Part shown: positions 1 through 12,900 of the stretch, one piece after another
How the letters are laid out: each line of letters opens with the position of its first letter
How positions within the stretch are numbered: the stretch's first letter is position 1
Source: Mycteria americana
Taxonomy: Eukaryota; Chordata; Aves; Ciconiiformes; Ciconiidae
Direction of reading: 5' to 3'
DNA: 64,000 bases
NCBI RefSeq assembly: GCF_035582795.1
Contig: NC_134373.1
Span: forward strand, 19,056,001 to 19,120,000
Made by a program: the position numbers and the translations under genes
The notes under the pieces: model-generated
The model's input: only the letters and a program-made list of their open reading frames with translations
What the model was told of the DNA's origin: nothing
Database searches by the model: none

Positions 1-3000
1 GCTAAATGATCTCAAAAGATTTATTTATAAAGTCCTGACAAGCTGGAGCTATCTTACTTATTCCTGATATTCAGCATAAATGCTCCATCTTGGAGAAGCT
101 CTGTAATTATTAATTATAGCCTTTTACAGATCTCTAAATCACTCCCTTTCTTTTGCACTACTGAAGTCCCTTGCCCTGCTTTGGCCCTGACTCAAAAAGT
201 GAAACTTCAAGCACAGGAGCTGTGAAGAGTAGGACAGTGGAGATATGATAGTCATGAATGCATTAAGTGCCTTACTGGACTGGGACGTTTCTTAGCCATG
301 TTATCTACATTTGTATACTTTAAATCAGTCCTTTGAAAGCTCTCTTAGACTGAGATCCCCTCTTCTCTGTGGCAGTCTGAACTCCTCCTCCCCTAAGGAT
401 GTTTGGCAGGCAATCTGAACACCACTTCTGCAAAGTGCCCCAAGGAGCTCCCTGCTTTCTCGTCCACAGCACCCTCACTCTGATCCACAACAGAGATCCT
501 ACACATCTGTCCTGCCAGACAGGACCTCCATATGCCACAGCTGCTCCAAAAGCTGCTCCCCACACACACAATTCCTGCTCACTCAGCCCTGGCCCCTCTG
601 GCCTTTCATTAAGGCTCCCCTTCATTCTCTCTTTCCTGTCTTGCCCACAGCCCTGAGCACAGCAGTATCAGGAGATACACAGTGATGACAACAGAGACTC
701 TCTGTGGAAGAGTCTTGCAAAGGGGCAGGATCTGAGATGTCTAGGCAGGAGAGCTCTGCAGGGTAGAAATGCAAACAGCACTGGTGCAGAGAGCCAGCCA
801 AGCACTGCCACTAGCAAGGGGGAAGATGCTGCTTTAGGGCTCACAGTCTTTAAGTTAGCCCAAAACATACAATGGTATTTGCAATAGCACCTCTCAGGCT
901 CTTCTTCACCTGTGGCAAACACTGCAGACTCCCTACTTCAAAATCTGAACACATTTATCCTGTTCTCTTAATCATACCCTCACAGTCTTCCTCATTTCTT
1001 TTCCAAGGCTTTCAGTGAACACACTCCAATACATCCAGAGTTTCTCCAATATGGCATTCAAATGGAAAAAAAAAAAAATAAAACCACACATGCAGATGGA
1101 CTTTGAAATCCTTGCTAGGGATGCAAGCATTACATTGGCTTCAATTTCATTATACAACAGCTAGAAGGCAGAACTGTTAAAAACTCCCACCTCTCAGCAT
1201 TTTTACTTTCCAATTCAGTACACACATGCCAGTTTTTTGGTTGGGCTTTTTCACCGCAAATGAGACTGGTATCAATTTTTCCTGTATTCTTTGCAGCACC
1301 ATTGTAATTTTTGCCTTTGATGTTTCCAATTCTTCCTACACATTTCATAGGTTTTCCTACTACACGTAACTTCTTCCAGTTTGTATTAAAACATCCACGT
1401 TCACATGACATCTATGTCGTCTTCTTAATAACTAAAGACCAGAATTTAAAAATAATAATAATAAAAATTTCAGAACCTGGTGTGGACTTTCACCCTGTCC
1501 TCCCCATAGCTTGCATGCAGCTGCAGCTTCTCACTCGCTTTCAGAAAAGACAGCTGAAAACGCCCAGCAACGCAGCAACATGCGATGCCTGTCCAACTAG
1601 AGCAAAGAAGGACAGCAACCAAGCTCTTTCATTCATTCTTGTTTTGAAAAGGAAGTGGCTCATAGGGTCCAAACCTACAGGAAGAGACCAGGTTAGGGCC
1701 TAGGGACAGTCAGAGAACAAAGCATTCAAGGACCAGAGAGAAAAAAGGAGTCAGAAAGAGGAGAAAAATCTGGTTCCTCTCCAAAGTTGTTCTTCTATGA
1801 CCTCTTGGGAGCTGAACAGTTCGGCTTCTGAACAGCACTCATATCCCAATCATTCTACAACTGATGAAAGCTCACTTGCTAATAAAACTGGACAATATCA
1901 AAATACATGTTACTTTTTGTTTACTAATTTTGTTACTGTTATTTCTAGGGCAATCTCATTTCTGGCATGAGAAAAGAAGATACTACTTTAGCAGAAAACA
2001 TGTAACAACAAAATGCTGATTAGAGAAAGACTGCTTAGTCTTAATGGAGCCAGAAACAACTATAGAAGCATACTCTATTATAAACTGTAATTATATTGCT
2101 TCTTAAAAAACAAGAAATAACAATATCTCGAAATGAAATATGTGCTATACTATAATAATTGTGAAAGAAAGTAATTTTTCCCCTGACCTAAAAAAAGATT
2201 AGATAGGCAATCCACTCAAAGGAATGGTTCAAATCAAGTCATAAAACATATGTGTCTGAGCACAAATTGGCAAGAGCAGTGTAAGAGACTGGTTTATTGA
2301 AACTGAACAAGAGTTAAAGGGATTCCTTTTAGTTTGATTACCCAAATAAAAAAGCACATGTAAAAGAACACTCTAAGATAAAATCATACAGCCTAACAAA
2401 TTTGGTATTTTCAAATCACATCTTTTTTACTACAAGCACCTCTGCAGCAGGCTTAAACAATCTGTGCTGCAGACAACCTATTATTAAGCAAGAATAACTA
2501 TTTATTTCACCTTACATGTGCAGGAAATGTTAACATTTACCTATGCACATTTTGATGCACAAAATGCATACTCAGTTTAAGTTTTATGTCTTTATGTGCA
2601 GGAACAATTTAGGTGGTCAGGTTTCATTCCCTATGTATTTGTTCTCAGCCAAACTGCAGCTTGTCTCAATACGTAAAACACGCACGTCAGATTTATTTTT
2701 GCTCTGGTGCGTCACATTGGAGGTAGACTCACAAAGAATGTAAAATATCTAAAGGCAAAAGGACATCTGTTTTTCAAACTGCATTCATTTCCCTTAGTAT
2801 TAAAACTAGCCTAAGACCCTTGGACATAACTCAATGGCAATAAACAGAAGTAATTTTCCAGAGATCAAAGGACAAACAAGGATACTGTTTTCTCTCTTTT
2901 GATCACTGATCTAAAACTAATGTTTGGGGGGGGGGGGGAAGCAAAGCATATTGAGTAATTTAGTGATCAATTAAACATCTTTTCAACAATCTTTTATAGA

Positions 3001-6000
3001 TGATTTGAGCAGTCAGCTTCTCAAAACTACTAGAGTTAAAAAGATTAATGTTCTGGACCACTTGAAAGCTGGCACTCTAATTCTTCTTATAGTATAAACA
3101 CTCATTTCCTATCCTGTTAATATGTGATTGATGCTGAGCTACTCTAAACAAATTCTCTACCATATTATCCAATTAATATTTTCTACAGTTCAGAAATAGA
3201 TGATTTAAAATGTGACATAACATGCTCGCAATTCATGAAGCTATGGAAATATTTATTATTCCCTGAGACACGGCATCAACCTCTTTATATTTCTGAATAA
3301 GCAAACAGTTGAATGGCACTAAAGTAAGTGTTTTACTCCACGTTAAGTGATTTAGTCACCGTTTTGTATTTAATCATTAACGCATTACAGCAGCAGGCTA
3401 TACTGAGCATGTGCAGGTGAATGCATGTTGCACAGAGAGGGTGCTGAATTACTGCAGCAGTGCAAGCAGGCTGGGCAACTGATGGTCACAGAACAGCTGA
3501 GGTTGGAAGGCACTTCTGGAGGTCCAGGGTCAGCTGCAGCAGGTTGCCCAGGGCCATCTCCAGTTCGGTGCTGAGCATCTCCAAGGATGGAGACTCCACA
3601 ACTGCTCTGAGCAACCTGCTCCAATGTTAAACCATCCTCACAGTAAAAAAAGTTTTTCTTATGTTCAGATGGTATTTTCTGTGTTTCAGTTTGTGCTGAG
3701 ACAGTGAATAGGCATGTCAGAAGTGAATGCATAAGGTGCAGGAAAGATGAAGATAGGTAGTACTTAAAAAAAATTTCTAATACATACACAAGCAAGTCAG
3801 CGTGTAAAAGAAAGTTATGATCCTCCTCTCTACTAAAACCCTCCTCTCAGCTTTTAAAACATTTCTAGAAAACAAACTATGCTGGGATGATTGTCTTTAA
3901 ACACCTGCACGCAAAGACCCATGCTTTATAGTTGTTACATGTTAGAGCAGTGGTAGTTCATTGCAACTGCCATGACCAAGTGACAGTCTTCATGAACAGG
4001 ACCCTCGATAACAAGCCAATCAAATTTCATTTTTATGGACATGGAAAAAATTCTCAATCATTCTTGCATTTCCATCCATACATAACAGGAAGGCAGTATT
4101 CACAACCACAGATAGGGGGATAAGACACTATTAAAACAAGTGTCATTGTTAAGTTGTATTTTTTCCTTGCAGATACACCATTTTTCTTCCTCACAAATAT
4201 TCTTACATTTGCAGGACATTTATAACTTCTTGGTATCAGAATTAAATATTCTCTGTGTCTATGCAATGTCCCAGGAAATCCAGAAGTGTGGTGGGTATTG
4301 GCCAAGATCCCAGATAACTCCCCCCCTCCCCCCCCCCCCGAAAAATCTTCCATATGAACAAATTGAGTGATTTTGCCATTCATTTACTTTCAGTCTGGGA
4401 CTGGTACATCATACAGACAAGCTAGAAAGGCCACAACCCACTGGCAAAGGTATTTTTTATTTTCGAGGCAGATAACTGCTTTTGACACTGACTCGCTTTT
4501 GGAAAAGCAAAGGCAATGTCATAATTTTGTTTTAAAGAATGATTCAGTGGACAGGTCTGCAAGAAGGATTTGTACTGTACCTTGAGTCACAGTAAGTGGC
4601 TGCATATCCAGCAGAAGTACAAGATTAATAAAATAAGCACCAACCATTTCTGCTGTGCAAAAACAGAGGAGCATTGCCAGTATTTTTCTATTAGATACCT
4701 ACATATTACTTTACCTATAAAAAGAAAATGAGCATCACTTAACCTGTGACTGACAGGTAAAAGATGAGGTGCTACTGTTTTAAGCTTATTAAATTGTAGG
4801 AGGGTCCAGAGGTACTTGAGCAGCTCTGATGCCCTCAAAGCACCACCTTAATAGTACAATTGTTAACACAAGAGTCTGAGACTAGTATAAGCAGCACGCA
4901 ACTACCCCAAAGGGGAGGCAAGAACCTCTCCAGGAACAGAGGAAGAACGCTTCAGCAAGGAGGGAAAGAGCCAGTTGTTGCAGAACTTTGTCTTCTTGTT
5001 TCCAGTTTTTCAAACACGCATTTTCCTTACACTATACTTGATTTGGATCTGCCATTGCTATATTCCACAAGAATTTGCTGGTTTAGCAGGAAGTTGTTGG
5101 GAAAAAAAACAGCACTTTCAACAAGAAAGCAATGAGATGCCTATATACAGTATAGTTTTGAGTTTGTATTTGTAATTCCAGGAAAAAGTCAATATCAGCA
5201 AGCTGTCACTCTAGAGTATTCATAAAGGTCACAGAGCAGACGAATACAGTAGAATCAACACCTACTCATATGTCATTATCCTTGTATTTCACAATATTAA
5301 TGAAATATACTAAAGAGATCATAAAGGCTAGTAAATGGCATGAAGCAATGCTGATCATGACCGTATTATCCACATCCTGAAGATCCAGGGCTCTGACCCT
5401 TAGAACGTAAGTATGGCTTGTGCTAATGTCCATGAATTAACAAATGCCAACCCAAGAGCCCAGCACAACTTTCAAGCTTGTCTGTGGGTACCTCTACACA
5501 CCCAGACTCAAGACCCACCACCTTCACTTTACCTACCAGTCAGGGACAAGCCTGCTCTGGAAACTGTACCATTCATAGCAGAGAATCCAACTCGGACTCT
5601 TATGCTGGGGCCTCTACCGAGTGGCAGAAGACCCAGCTCCTGGGACAAAACACCGGCTTCCTCCTCAACAGGTCAGTAGCAATTAAAATGTTGTTGCCTT
5701 GCAGTATTTATTGCTTGTGAGCTTGTGTAGCAGCAAGAAATCAGGAACAGAGAATAACAAGTAAGGAGAAACTGGCCAATACAGATTTTCAGTGTGCAAC
5801 ATACTAAATGTATTTTGAACTTCCTAGACAGGAATTATCCGAGGTGCATGTTTTCTTTCTCCTGGACAGCAGATTAATATCATTTTTTGCTAAATAACTC
5901 CACAGTGAAACACATTTCTGTTTTATGACAAGGCTCACGCCCAGTTTACGCGGCCCAGCTACAGCAGATCACACGAGCACTAACGAGTAGCAAAGCTACC

Positions 6001-6637
6001 GGTACATTTCCCAGGAAACACGGCACACGCCCACGGGGAGCGGGCAGAGGATGGCACCACACTGAGCTCTCCCACAGAGCGGGACTCAACTCCAGCTGCT
6101 GAAATTATAAATGTGATGCGGTTTTTCGGACCACTGAAGAAAAGTAAATAGTTTTAAAGGTAGAGAAATTATTAAATCAAAGTAAAGATGCGCCCTAGCA
6201 TAGCTAGGGGTTAGGGACCCCATAAAGGAGGGGATCTGGTGAACCTGCACCGCTGTGCTCTGTGGGGAGCTGTGCAGGGTGACCTGCCCTCGTCTCGGAG
6301 CGCCAGGCAGGCGACGAGAGGGGAAACGCGCCCGGGGCCGAGCTCCTGACTCCCGCGGCCCGCCGTTAGCCTTCCACGGCCGCTCCTCCCCGAGGCACGC
6401 GTGGCCGGCTCGCTCCCACGGCGCCCGAGTCCCGTCCTGAGGGGTCACCCAGGGGACCGAGGGTTTGGCTCCGCACCCCAGCGGGGCGGCTCCTGCTCCG
6501 CCGCCACCCTCAGGCCGCGACCCGGAGCGCAACGCCTGACACGAAGCGGGGCCCGGCCCGGCCCGGCCCGCGGCGTCCCGCCCGCCCAGCCCGCCCGCGG
6601 CTCTCTGGGCCGTCATCCGCCTGCCCCCGCCCCTCAC
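1..6637 (-). other. MTX2: MTX2 intron 1 (partial), no further exon recognised
   Basis: This stretch lies downstream of the MTX2 first coding exon on the minus strand, so it should be intron 1, whose 3' end is outside the window. I looked on the minus strand for the next part of the protein, which in vertebrates begins with an AEPWPENATLYQQ-like sequence, and did not find it. The DNA is AT-rich, has only short open frames and carries one CR1 tail near 3.5 kb. Short G and C homopolymers occur at about 2927-2938 and 4320-4340. Confidence 0.6.
3486..3697 (-). mobile_element. CR1 LINE 3' fragment, antisense
   Basis: The plus strand reads like the reverse complement of a CR1 3' end. It opens with a TCACAGAAC..GAGGTTGGAAGGCA block, continues through GCAGGTTGCCCAGGGCCATC and CAAGGATGGAGACTCCACAA, and ends in a GTTTTTCTTATGTTCAG..GTGTTTCAGTTTGTGC block. 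CR1 is the dominant LINE of birds and other sauropsids, and its copies are usually 5'-truncated like this one. It has several substitutions and small gaps against the family pattern I know, so it is an old copy. It sits in MTX2 intron 1 in the same orientation as MTX2. Confidence 0.85.
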
Positions 6638-6930
6638 CGGCCAGCTGAGTCACGAAGGCCTCCGCCACCAGCGACATGTCGCGGAGGGCGCGCGGCGGCA
6701 GGCCGAGGGCACGCACAGGAACTGGGCGCCGCGCCGCCGGGGCAGCAACTGCATCCGGGGCCCGTCCCGCCCCCGCCGCCCGGGGCGGGGCCTCGCTCCC
6801 GCTCCCCCCGCGCCGGTCACCGGGACGGGAGGCGGGGAGGCGGGGGAGCGGCGCTGGTGCGCGTTGGAAGGGAGCCGTTCCCCGCTTGCAGTGCTTCCTG
6901 GGTGGAGGAGGGTAGCTCTGGAAGACATTT
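6200..6930. promoter_or_regulatory. CpG island at the MTX2 promoter
   Basis: GC content and CpG density rise sharply here against the AT-rich DNA on both sides. The island covers the MTX2 first coding exon at 6638-6677. Its upstream side, higher coordinates on the minus strand, has GC-box-like CCGCCC/GGGCGG motifs near 6780-6790 and no TATA box. This fits a broad housekeeping promoter, as expected for a ubiquitous mitochondrial outer-membrane gene. Confidence 0.7.
6638..6677 (-). CDS. MTX2: Metaxin-2, first coding exon (partial gene)
   Basis: The minus strand from the ATG at 6677 encodes MSLVAEAFVTQLA plus one base. It then meets a consensus donor (G|GTGAGG, GT at 6637-6636). Vertebrate metaxin-2 begins MSLVAEAF and its first coding exon also ends in phase 1 before an alanine codon, so residues and splice phase both agree. 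Metaxin-2 is a cytosolic-face mitochondrial outer-membrane protein that partners metaxin-1 and the SAM/MICOS machinery in beta-barrel import and cristae organisation. MTX2 is the invariant neighbour beyond HOXD1 in tetrapods and is transcribed in the same direction, as here. The exon is too short for ordinary open-reading-frame detection. The remaining exons are beyond the low-coordinate edge or unrecognised in intron sequence. Confidence 0.88.
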
Positions 6931-9900
6931 ACGAATAAACCGGTATTTGGGAGTTACTCCCACTCTCTCAGTCACTCCAGTCTGAGGAAAAGCCAAACCC
7001 CCTTGAATCCACATCCCGTGCAAACGTTACCCGGGGTGCAACGGCAGTGTTAGCCATGCTGTAATAATCCTCTTAACTTGGAAATACAATCGCAAGGGGA
7101 GTGAAAACAAAACCCCAGCCTGTCAAATAGTAGCAAGAAACACCGGCCAGTATCGTGACAGATGAGAATATTTATCATGGCTCTGTGTTTGCAGTGGGTC
7201 CGTGGGCAACAGCTCTAGCCAGCGAGCAGCGGTAAGGCCCCGCTCGGGGAGCGACAGCGCCGAACTCACAACAGATGCCAAACCCTTCAGCAGTATAAAC
7301 ACGGCTGGCTTCTGAAATAGTGCAGAGGCTTCAGCTTTATTCTAGTAGAAAAATGAAATAAGTACATACATAAGGATAATTGCAGTCATCTGGCAGCTCT
7401 TCCTTGGTGGTATATTATGTGTGCATAACTCAGGCTATGGTCCTACAGAGAGGAGTCAGGGGCAAGGCTGTACTGGACCAGTAGAGAAACACCAAAAAAA
7501 CCCTTTAAAAATACTGTGGCTCAGACAAAGTACCCAGTCATGGGGAATTTCTACTCTTGATGGAAAGTCAGCTTAACATGCTTTGCATGACATGTAGAGG
7601 CAATATCTTAAGGAGCTGAAAGATGCAAGTTCAGACTATTTTACATTTCTTTTTAATGAAAGAACCCAACAGGTGGGTTTTGGAGTTGGGGGGGATGTTT
7701 TTATTTTTAAATTCAGTGTAGAAAGAGCTATCAGGAATGCTGTAACCAGCTCTAGGGTCTCCCAAGAAAAGTGACTCAAGCCATCTTCAGTTCCTCTGCC
7801 ACTCATCTATGTGGAGCTCTGACACGTGTGAGTGTTTAATCCCATTAGTTCTCTGAAGATAACAGACATGACTAAATATGGTTTAGAGCCTGAAAGCAGA
7901 AAAAAGGTCAACTTCTAACTACCTGAAAGTGCCATACTAATTGCAAGTTAGAATTCTTCCCTGATATAAACATGAACAAAAACATTAGTTCTGGCTATAC
8001 AGCTTTGGAATTTATTGCTCCCTGGATTGGTTCAGAACAATGTACCAGTTGAACCATTAATTTTTTTACATTTAAAACAAATTATGGAGGAGAGGCAAGG
8101 TGGGCATAAAGTTATCTGAATCTGACAGGAGGATGTTCTGAGAATCTTAGGTGCTTTCTTTACTCACCATACTAAATATCTTTTCAACATCCTGGTACCA
8201 AAATGCTTCCTGAAGTGTCTTGGGACAATAAGTTATAACTAAAGGGACTCAGTAAAGGGTACAGCTGCCTTTTCTTCATCCCAAATTAAGATTCCAGAAG
8301 ACAAGCTCTGCATTGAGATGTACACCTTGCCTTTAAACAACCATTAATTTCTTAGTCTTAATTCTGTAATATAAAGACTATCCAAAGTTTGGAAAAATGC
8401 CATAAAATTATGCATCCAATATGTAGATTGCAGAGAAGATAGTGGATATGTGAAAGACTTGTTCCATTATTCTAAAGTACCTCTTGAACCTCATTTCTTT
8501 AGCCACACTTTAGTAAGAATTAAGAATATCTCTTATCAAATAGACTTATTCTACTGCGAAGGACAGATAACACAATGATATTTCAGTCTTGTAAGGCAAG
8601 ACCTTAAATCTTGTAAGTGCTAGAAGATATGGAACAAACATAGAGATGTATTAATGTTTGCAAAGTATGTCAAAGTCCTCTGGTGACACTTACTATTGAA
8701 TCACTAAGCATCATTACTAAATATATTCTTCACATGGTAGTGGAAGCATGCTATTAGAGCAGTAGCAAAAGCAGAAGAGGCAGTAAATACATTGGAACAA
8801 TGGACTGAGGACTGAAAACAGTAACGTGGAAGAGATGGTGTGTCGTATTTGAGTCCTCTCATCGCCAACAGTACTTAGAAAGCTAAAAACACAAGACATG
8901 GTGAAAAAGTTGGCCTGATAAAGCTGAGCATGAACTAGGTATGAGCTAGTCCAAATCCACATGTTAGCACCCAATTAAAGAGGAAAGTTTCTCTGTAAAG
9001 CTCAGTTTGATACAAAGAGCTTGTCTCCAGAAATGGAGGTGGATGATGCAAACTAAGTCAGGGAACAGAAATCAGGAAGTAATGCAGCAAGTATCAGCAA
9101 ATACATACCAACAGAATCTATCGACAAATCCAAACAATTAGCCAAAACAGGAGGAAAACCGAGTGGAGCTCATCCCATGTCTCTGACACATGGCAGGACA
9201 CAGATGCTCAGGCTCCCTTCTCTGGGACAGATCAAGGCAGTGTTTTTTGTTTCTGCATTCCCAGTCCTCCTCCCTGCTCCCATTGAAAGAACTGTTTTAG
9301 CAGAGCATCTTGTAGTAAATCCTCCAGGGAGATCTCCAGTGATGATAGATAGTAGCAATGAAACCAACTCCATCACCACCTTCACCTTTATTCGATATGC
9401 CTCTCTCCTCCCCCAGCTTTTTGAGGAAAGGCATCGCTCTTGTGAGCCTGCCTTCCTGCAGGGCCTGCATGTGAATCGCTTCTACAGCTGGCCACACCAT
9501 TAACAAATGTCTTTCTGGTAATTCTTGCTCCACACCATGGAAAGCTCCCCAGCTTTCACAGATTTTAAAGGCATAACAGCAGATCCCAAGGTGCTAGTCC
9601 CTCTGATTTCAGTGCAGAGAAGGATGCACTTTCAGATAGGATTTCAAGGGAAACCAAAAGGCAGAATTAAGCTGTCCCTTGGGCTTTGCATTTCAGAAAG
9701 TCAACCGGAGTAGATCTAGCAGAACCATTACCCCTTAATAAGAGTCTCACCTTACACAGGCATGCCCAAAAGATGGAGTACAGTTTTCTCGTAGCCCATG
9801 TCTCCACGTGGGCTGCCTTTACCAGGTAAGGTATTAATTGCTGGGGTTAAACTGTCCGCTGGGGAAACAGGACTAGGCAATATATACATATGCTCCATTT

Positions 9901-12900
9901 TAAATAGAATGGAATTTGAATAGGATTAATCTTCTGCCTAGATAAAAAGAAGACTGTTCTTATTAGTTCCGTTAATATTATTTAGACAGCTTTTAACATG
10001 TGTGTTTGATTTGTATAGTTCTTTTGTTCCATGCTAATATTTAATAAAATGTATGTCTATTAGTAGTGCATACCTATACCTGCAGTATAAGCCCTTTGCA
10101 GATAGAATTGTTAGGAATATTTTTACAAAAGGAATTGGGAAATGGTAATGAAAGGCTTTTGGTCTCCTGCATTTTTTTAAGCTGTTTGCTTTTTAACACA
10201 TCCACTATTGCTGGCCATTCAAATTACAGTTTAGCTGGCCAAGTGTATGAACGGACATAAGATTAAACAAATCACCAGAAAGCAGAGGCATTTGAATGAG
10301 TTTCTCCAAATTTGAGTTCTGCTAGGTGTCACATGCAGTTCTCAAGTTCATTAAGTGCACTGTAGGCTAAGTCCAATTTAAGGTGGATACAATGGTATTG
10401 TGTACCAAACACTGATAGAACATTCCTCTTCGGAGCACTGTTGAGGTGGTAGAGGACACTGTAGAGTTTTCTGTGTTGCAGTATGACCTTTCTTCATCCC
10501 AAGACAACCAGCTGGGGCCATATGCTGCTCGACAGACCTCATCAGAGCATTTTCTCAGCACATGACTGGGGACCTCTGCCCAAACCACTGCTCTCCATTT
10601 CCATGGAACAGGTCTCTAACAAGTCAGGCCTTTCCAAGACACAGGAGGAGTGCTGACAGTCATAGATTCAATTAGGAATGGTTCTCTCTGAAAGAGAACT
10701 GTGCAGAAATTTCACTGATGAGTGAAACCTCTGAAGACTGCTTGTGTGGTACAGCTTGTGTTTGAGAATAGGCCAAGTGGTAGCAAGAGACAGCAAACAA
10801 ACCAGCACTGAAACGCCTGCTCCTCGCCTGGCCCGCGGCCAGGCCACCCCTCTGGTGTAACTTAGGGCATCCTGGGGGCTGCTCTGCATTATGCTGCCTG
10901 TCACTGTCTTTAAAAAGCTATTATGGCTGCTGGGAATCTCTGCAATGAAGGAAGACTTGAGTAAGTCCTTCCCTGCCAACACATCCAGTGCCAGGCAGCA
11001 GCAGGAGGGTGTTTTTAGCATGACTTCATGCCAGAGGTTCTCTGTACACTAAACAGCCTGGCAAAGTACACAGAGCAACAGAAACAGATGGATCTGGACT
11101 AGCATGATCAAATGGATCTCACAGGGCATTCAGTATGTCTTTAAAGCAAGTGTTTACCTATCAGCCATTTCATGGAATCCACTGTTCTTCAGTATGAGAA
11201 ACAGGGCCAAAATGGCCCAAGTACGAGCCAAATTGCAAGTTTGTCACACACACAGTCCTGTGAGTTTACTAAAGGAGGTACCATTTTATATGAGAACCTG
11301 AACTCAAAATTGAGGCCAAACTTTCACCCCTACAGCTCCTGCACACTTCCTTGGGAAGTTGGTGTGTATGTCTTGTGGTAGCATCCATAACTGAGTAAGA
11401 AATGAAGGTGTTTTTACAGGAGTTCAGGTGTATCTTACAATAGATTTTCACACTATGATAAAATTAATTGCAAGTTACTGACAGTATTCTCTTATTTTCA
11501 TAATCAGGCAGGTACAAATTTTGGTCTAATAGTTGTGTAAACAAGATAAGGTATGATTTCTAGGAACATGCTTCTATAAAAATGCAATAGTCAAGAGTAT
11601 TAACACTAACCACTTTGCAGTTGTGGAAGATACTGCATACTTAATTGACAAATCAATTAAGGCTGATGCATTTCCAACAACCCACATGAGGGTAGAGTTT
11701 TCATAAAGTTTTAAGAGGCACAAGAACAGCATTTCTGAAAACAAACAGGGGCTCTCAAACTCTATATGAAAGCCATTAGATGAATCATTTTCTCCTCCCT
11801 TTCTCACTTACCTCCTTTCTTGCCTTCTTTTATTGAGCAGGGTCAGATTTTCAGGGGTGCCAAGTCTATTTTAGCACATCTGTCACCCTTACAGCTGCAC
11901 TGAGGAGGCTTCAAAGCAGTTGTGCAGAAATCCCAACTTCACTGTTTTACTCACTGGAGGCGTTACCAGCCCCCAGGTTCTTGCATATCCCTATCATTCA
12001 CAGCAGCTGCTAAGGAAGCTTTACCCATGATCTGAAATAGCTAAGATCTTGAAATCAGTCCTTGATCTTCCCGCCTTTACCTAAACTTTCACATGGGGGC
12101 TCCACAGGTTGGCAGGGCAGAGCCTCTACAGCCACAGCACATCCCACTGCCCCCAGCCCAGGGCATCAGGCACCTCCATGGGAACAGGGACATCAACTCA
12201 TGGGTCAGGGTCCAACTAAGCAAGAACCACAGCTAGGCAAAGAGGGCAATTGCTATGGGCTGAGCTTTAAATAGATCCCCTAGGCCAATGGGCAGGGTGT
12301 GGTGGAGGTCCCAGGTGGGGCTGGTCAGGCCCATCGATGCCCCCAGGACCCTGGCAGTGTCTTAGCTGCACACGGAGCACGTTTCTCCACACAAGTGGTA
12401 GATTTAGAGCAATAGGTTTCACATAGCTTATGCTACATGGGACCAGGATGTGGCATTTAAACAAAATCTCAGATTGGAGGGGCCTGCAAGCAGGAGCTCC
12501 CAGAAGGGAGACAACAGCTTCAATGGGACTTTGCCCTGGTTTCCCTGCTCGCGCTACCGCACAGGTCCGCACTGCCTTCCTCTACCCTCCCTGCCAAACT
12601 GACTCCACCTTTGGCTTCCTTGGATCCAGCCTGTGTTAACAGACTGCTTCCATACTTGTCTATCTTTTTTTAATCCCTAATTGACTGGACACTGAAAAAT
12701 CTTGTTTTAAAGCATGGATCAGGGCAGATTGTCAAAATGGCATGAATGTCAAAGCAGCAATCATGACTCCAACTTGCAGTAGTGATGGCTGTAAAGGTTT
12801 ATCCTGATATTTGTATAGCTTATACTGCAGCAAAATCCTGATCCATCTTGTTAATGAAAGCAAGAATAATTGTTCACAGTTTGACTGTAGGCACTGGTTA

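Noticed and set aside
12197-12216. DR1-like GGGTCA-G-GGTCCA
   Set aside because: The second half-site is imperfect, there is no context, and such matches are frequent by chance.
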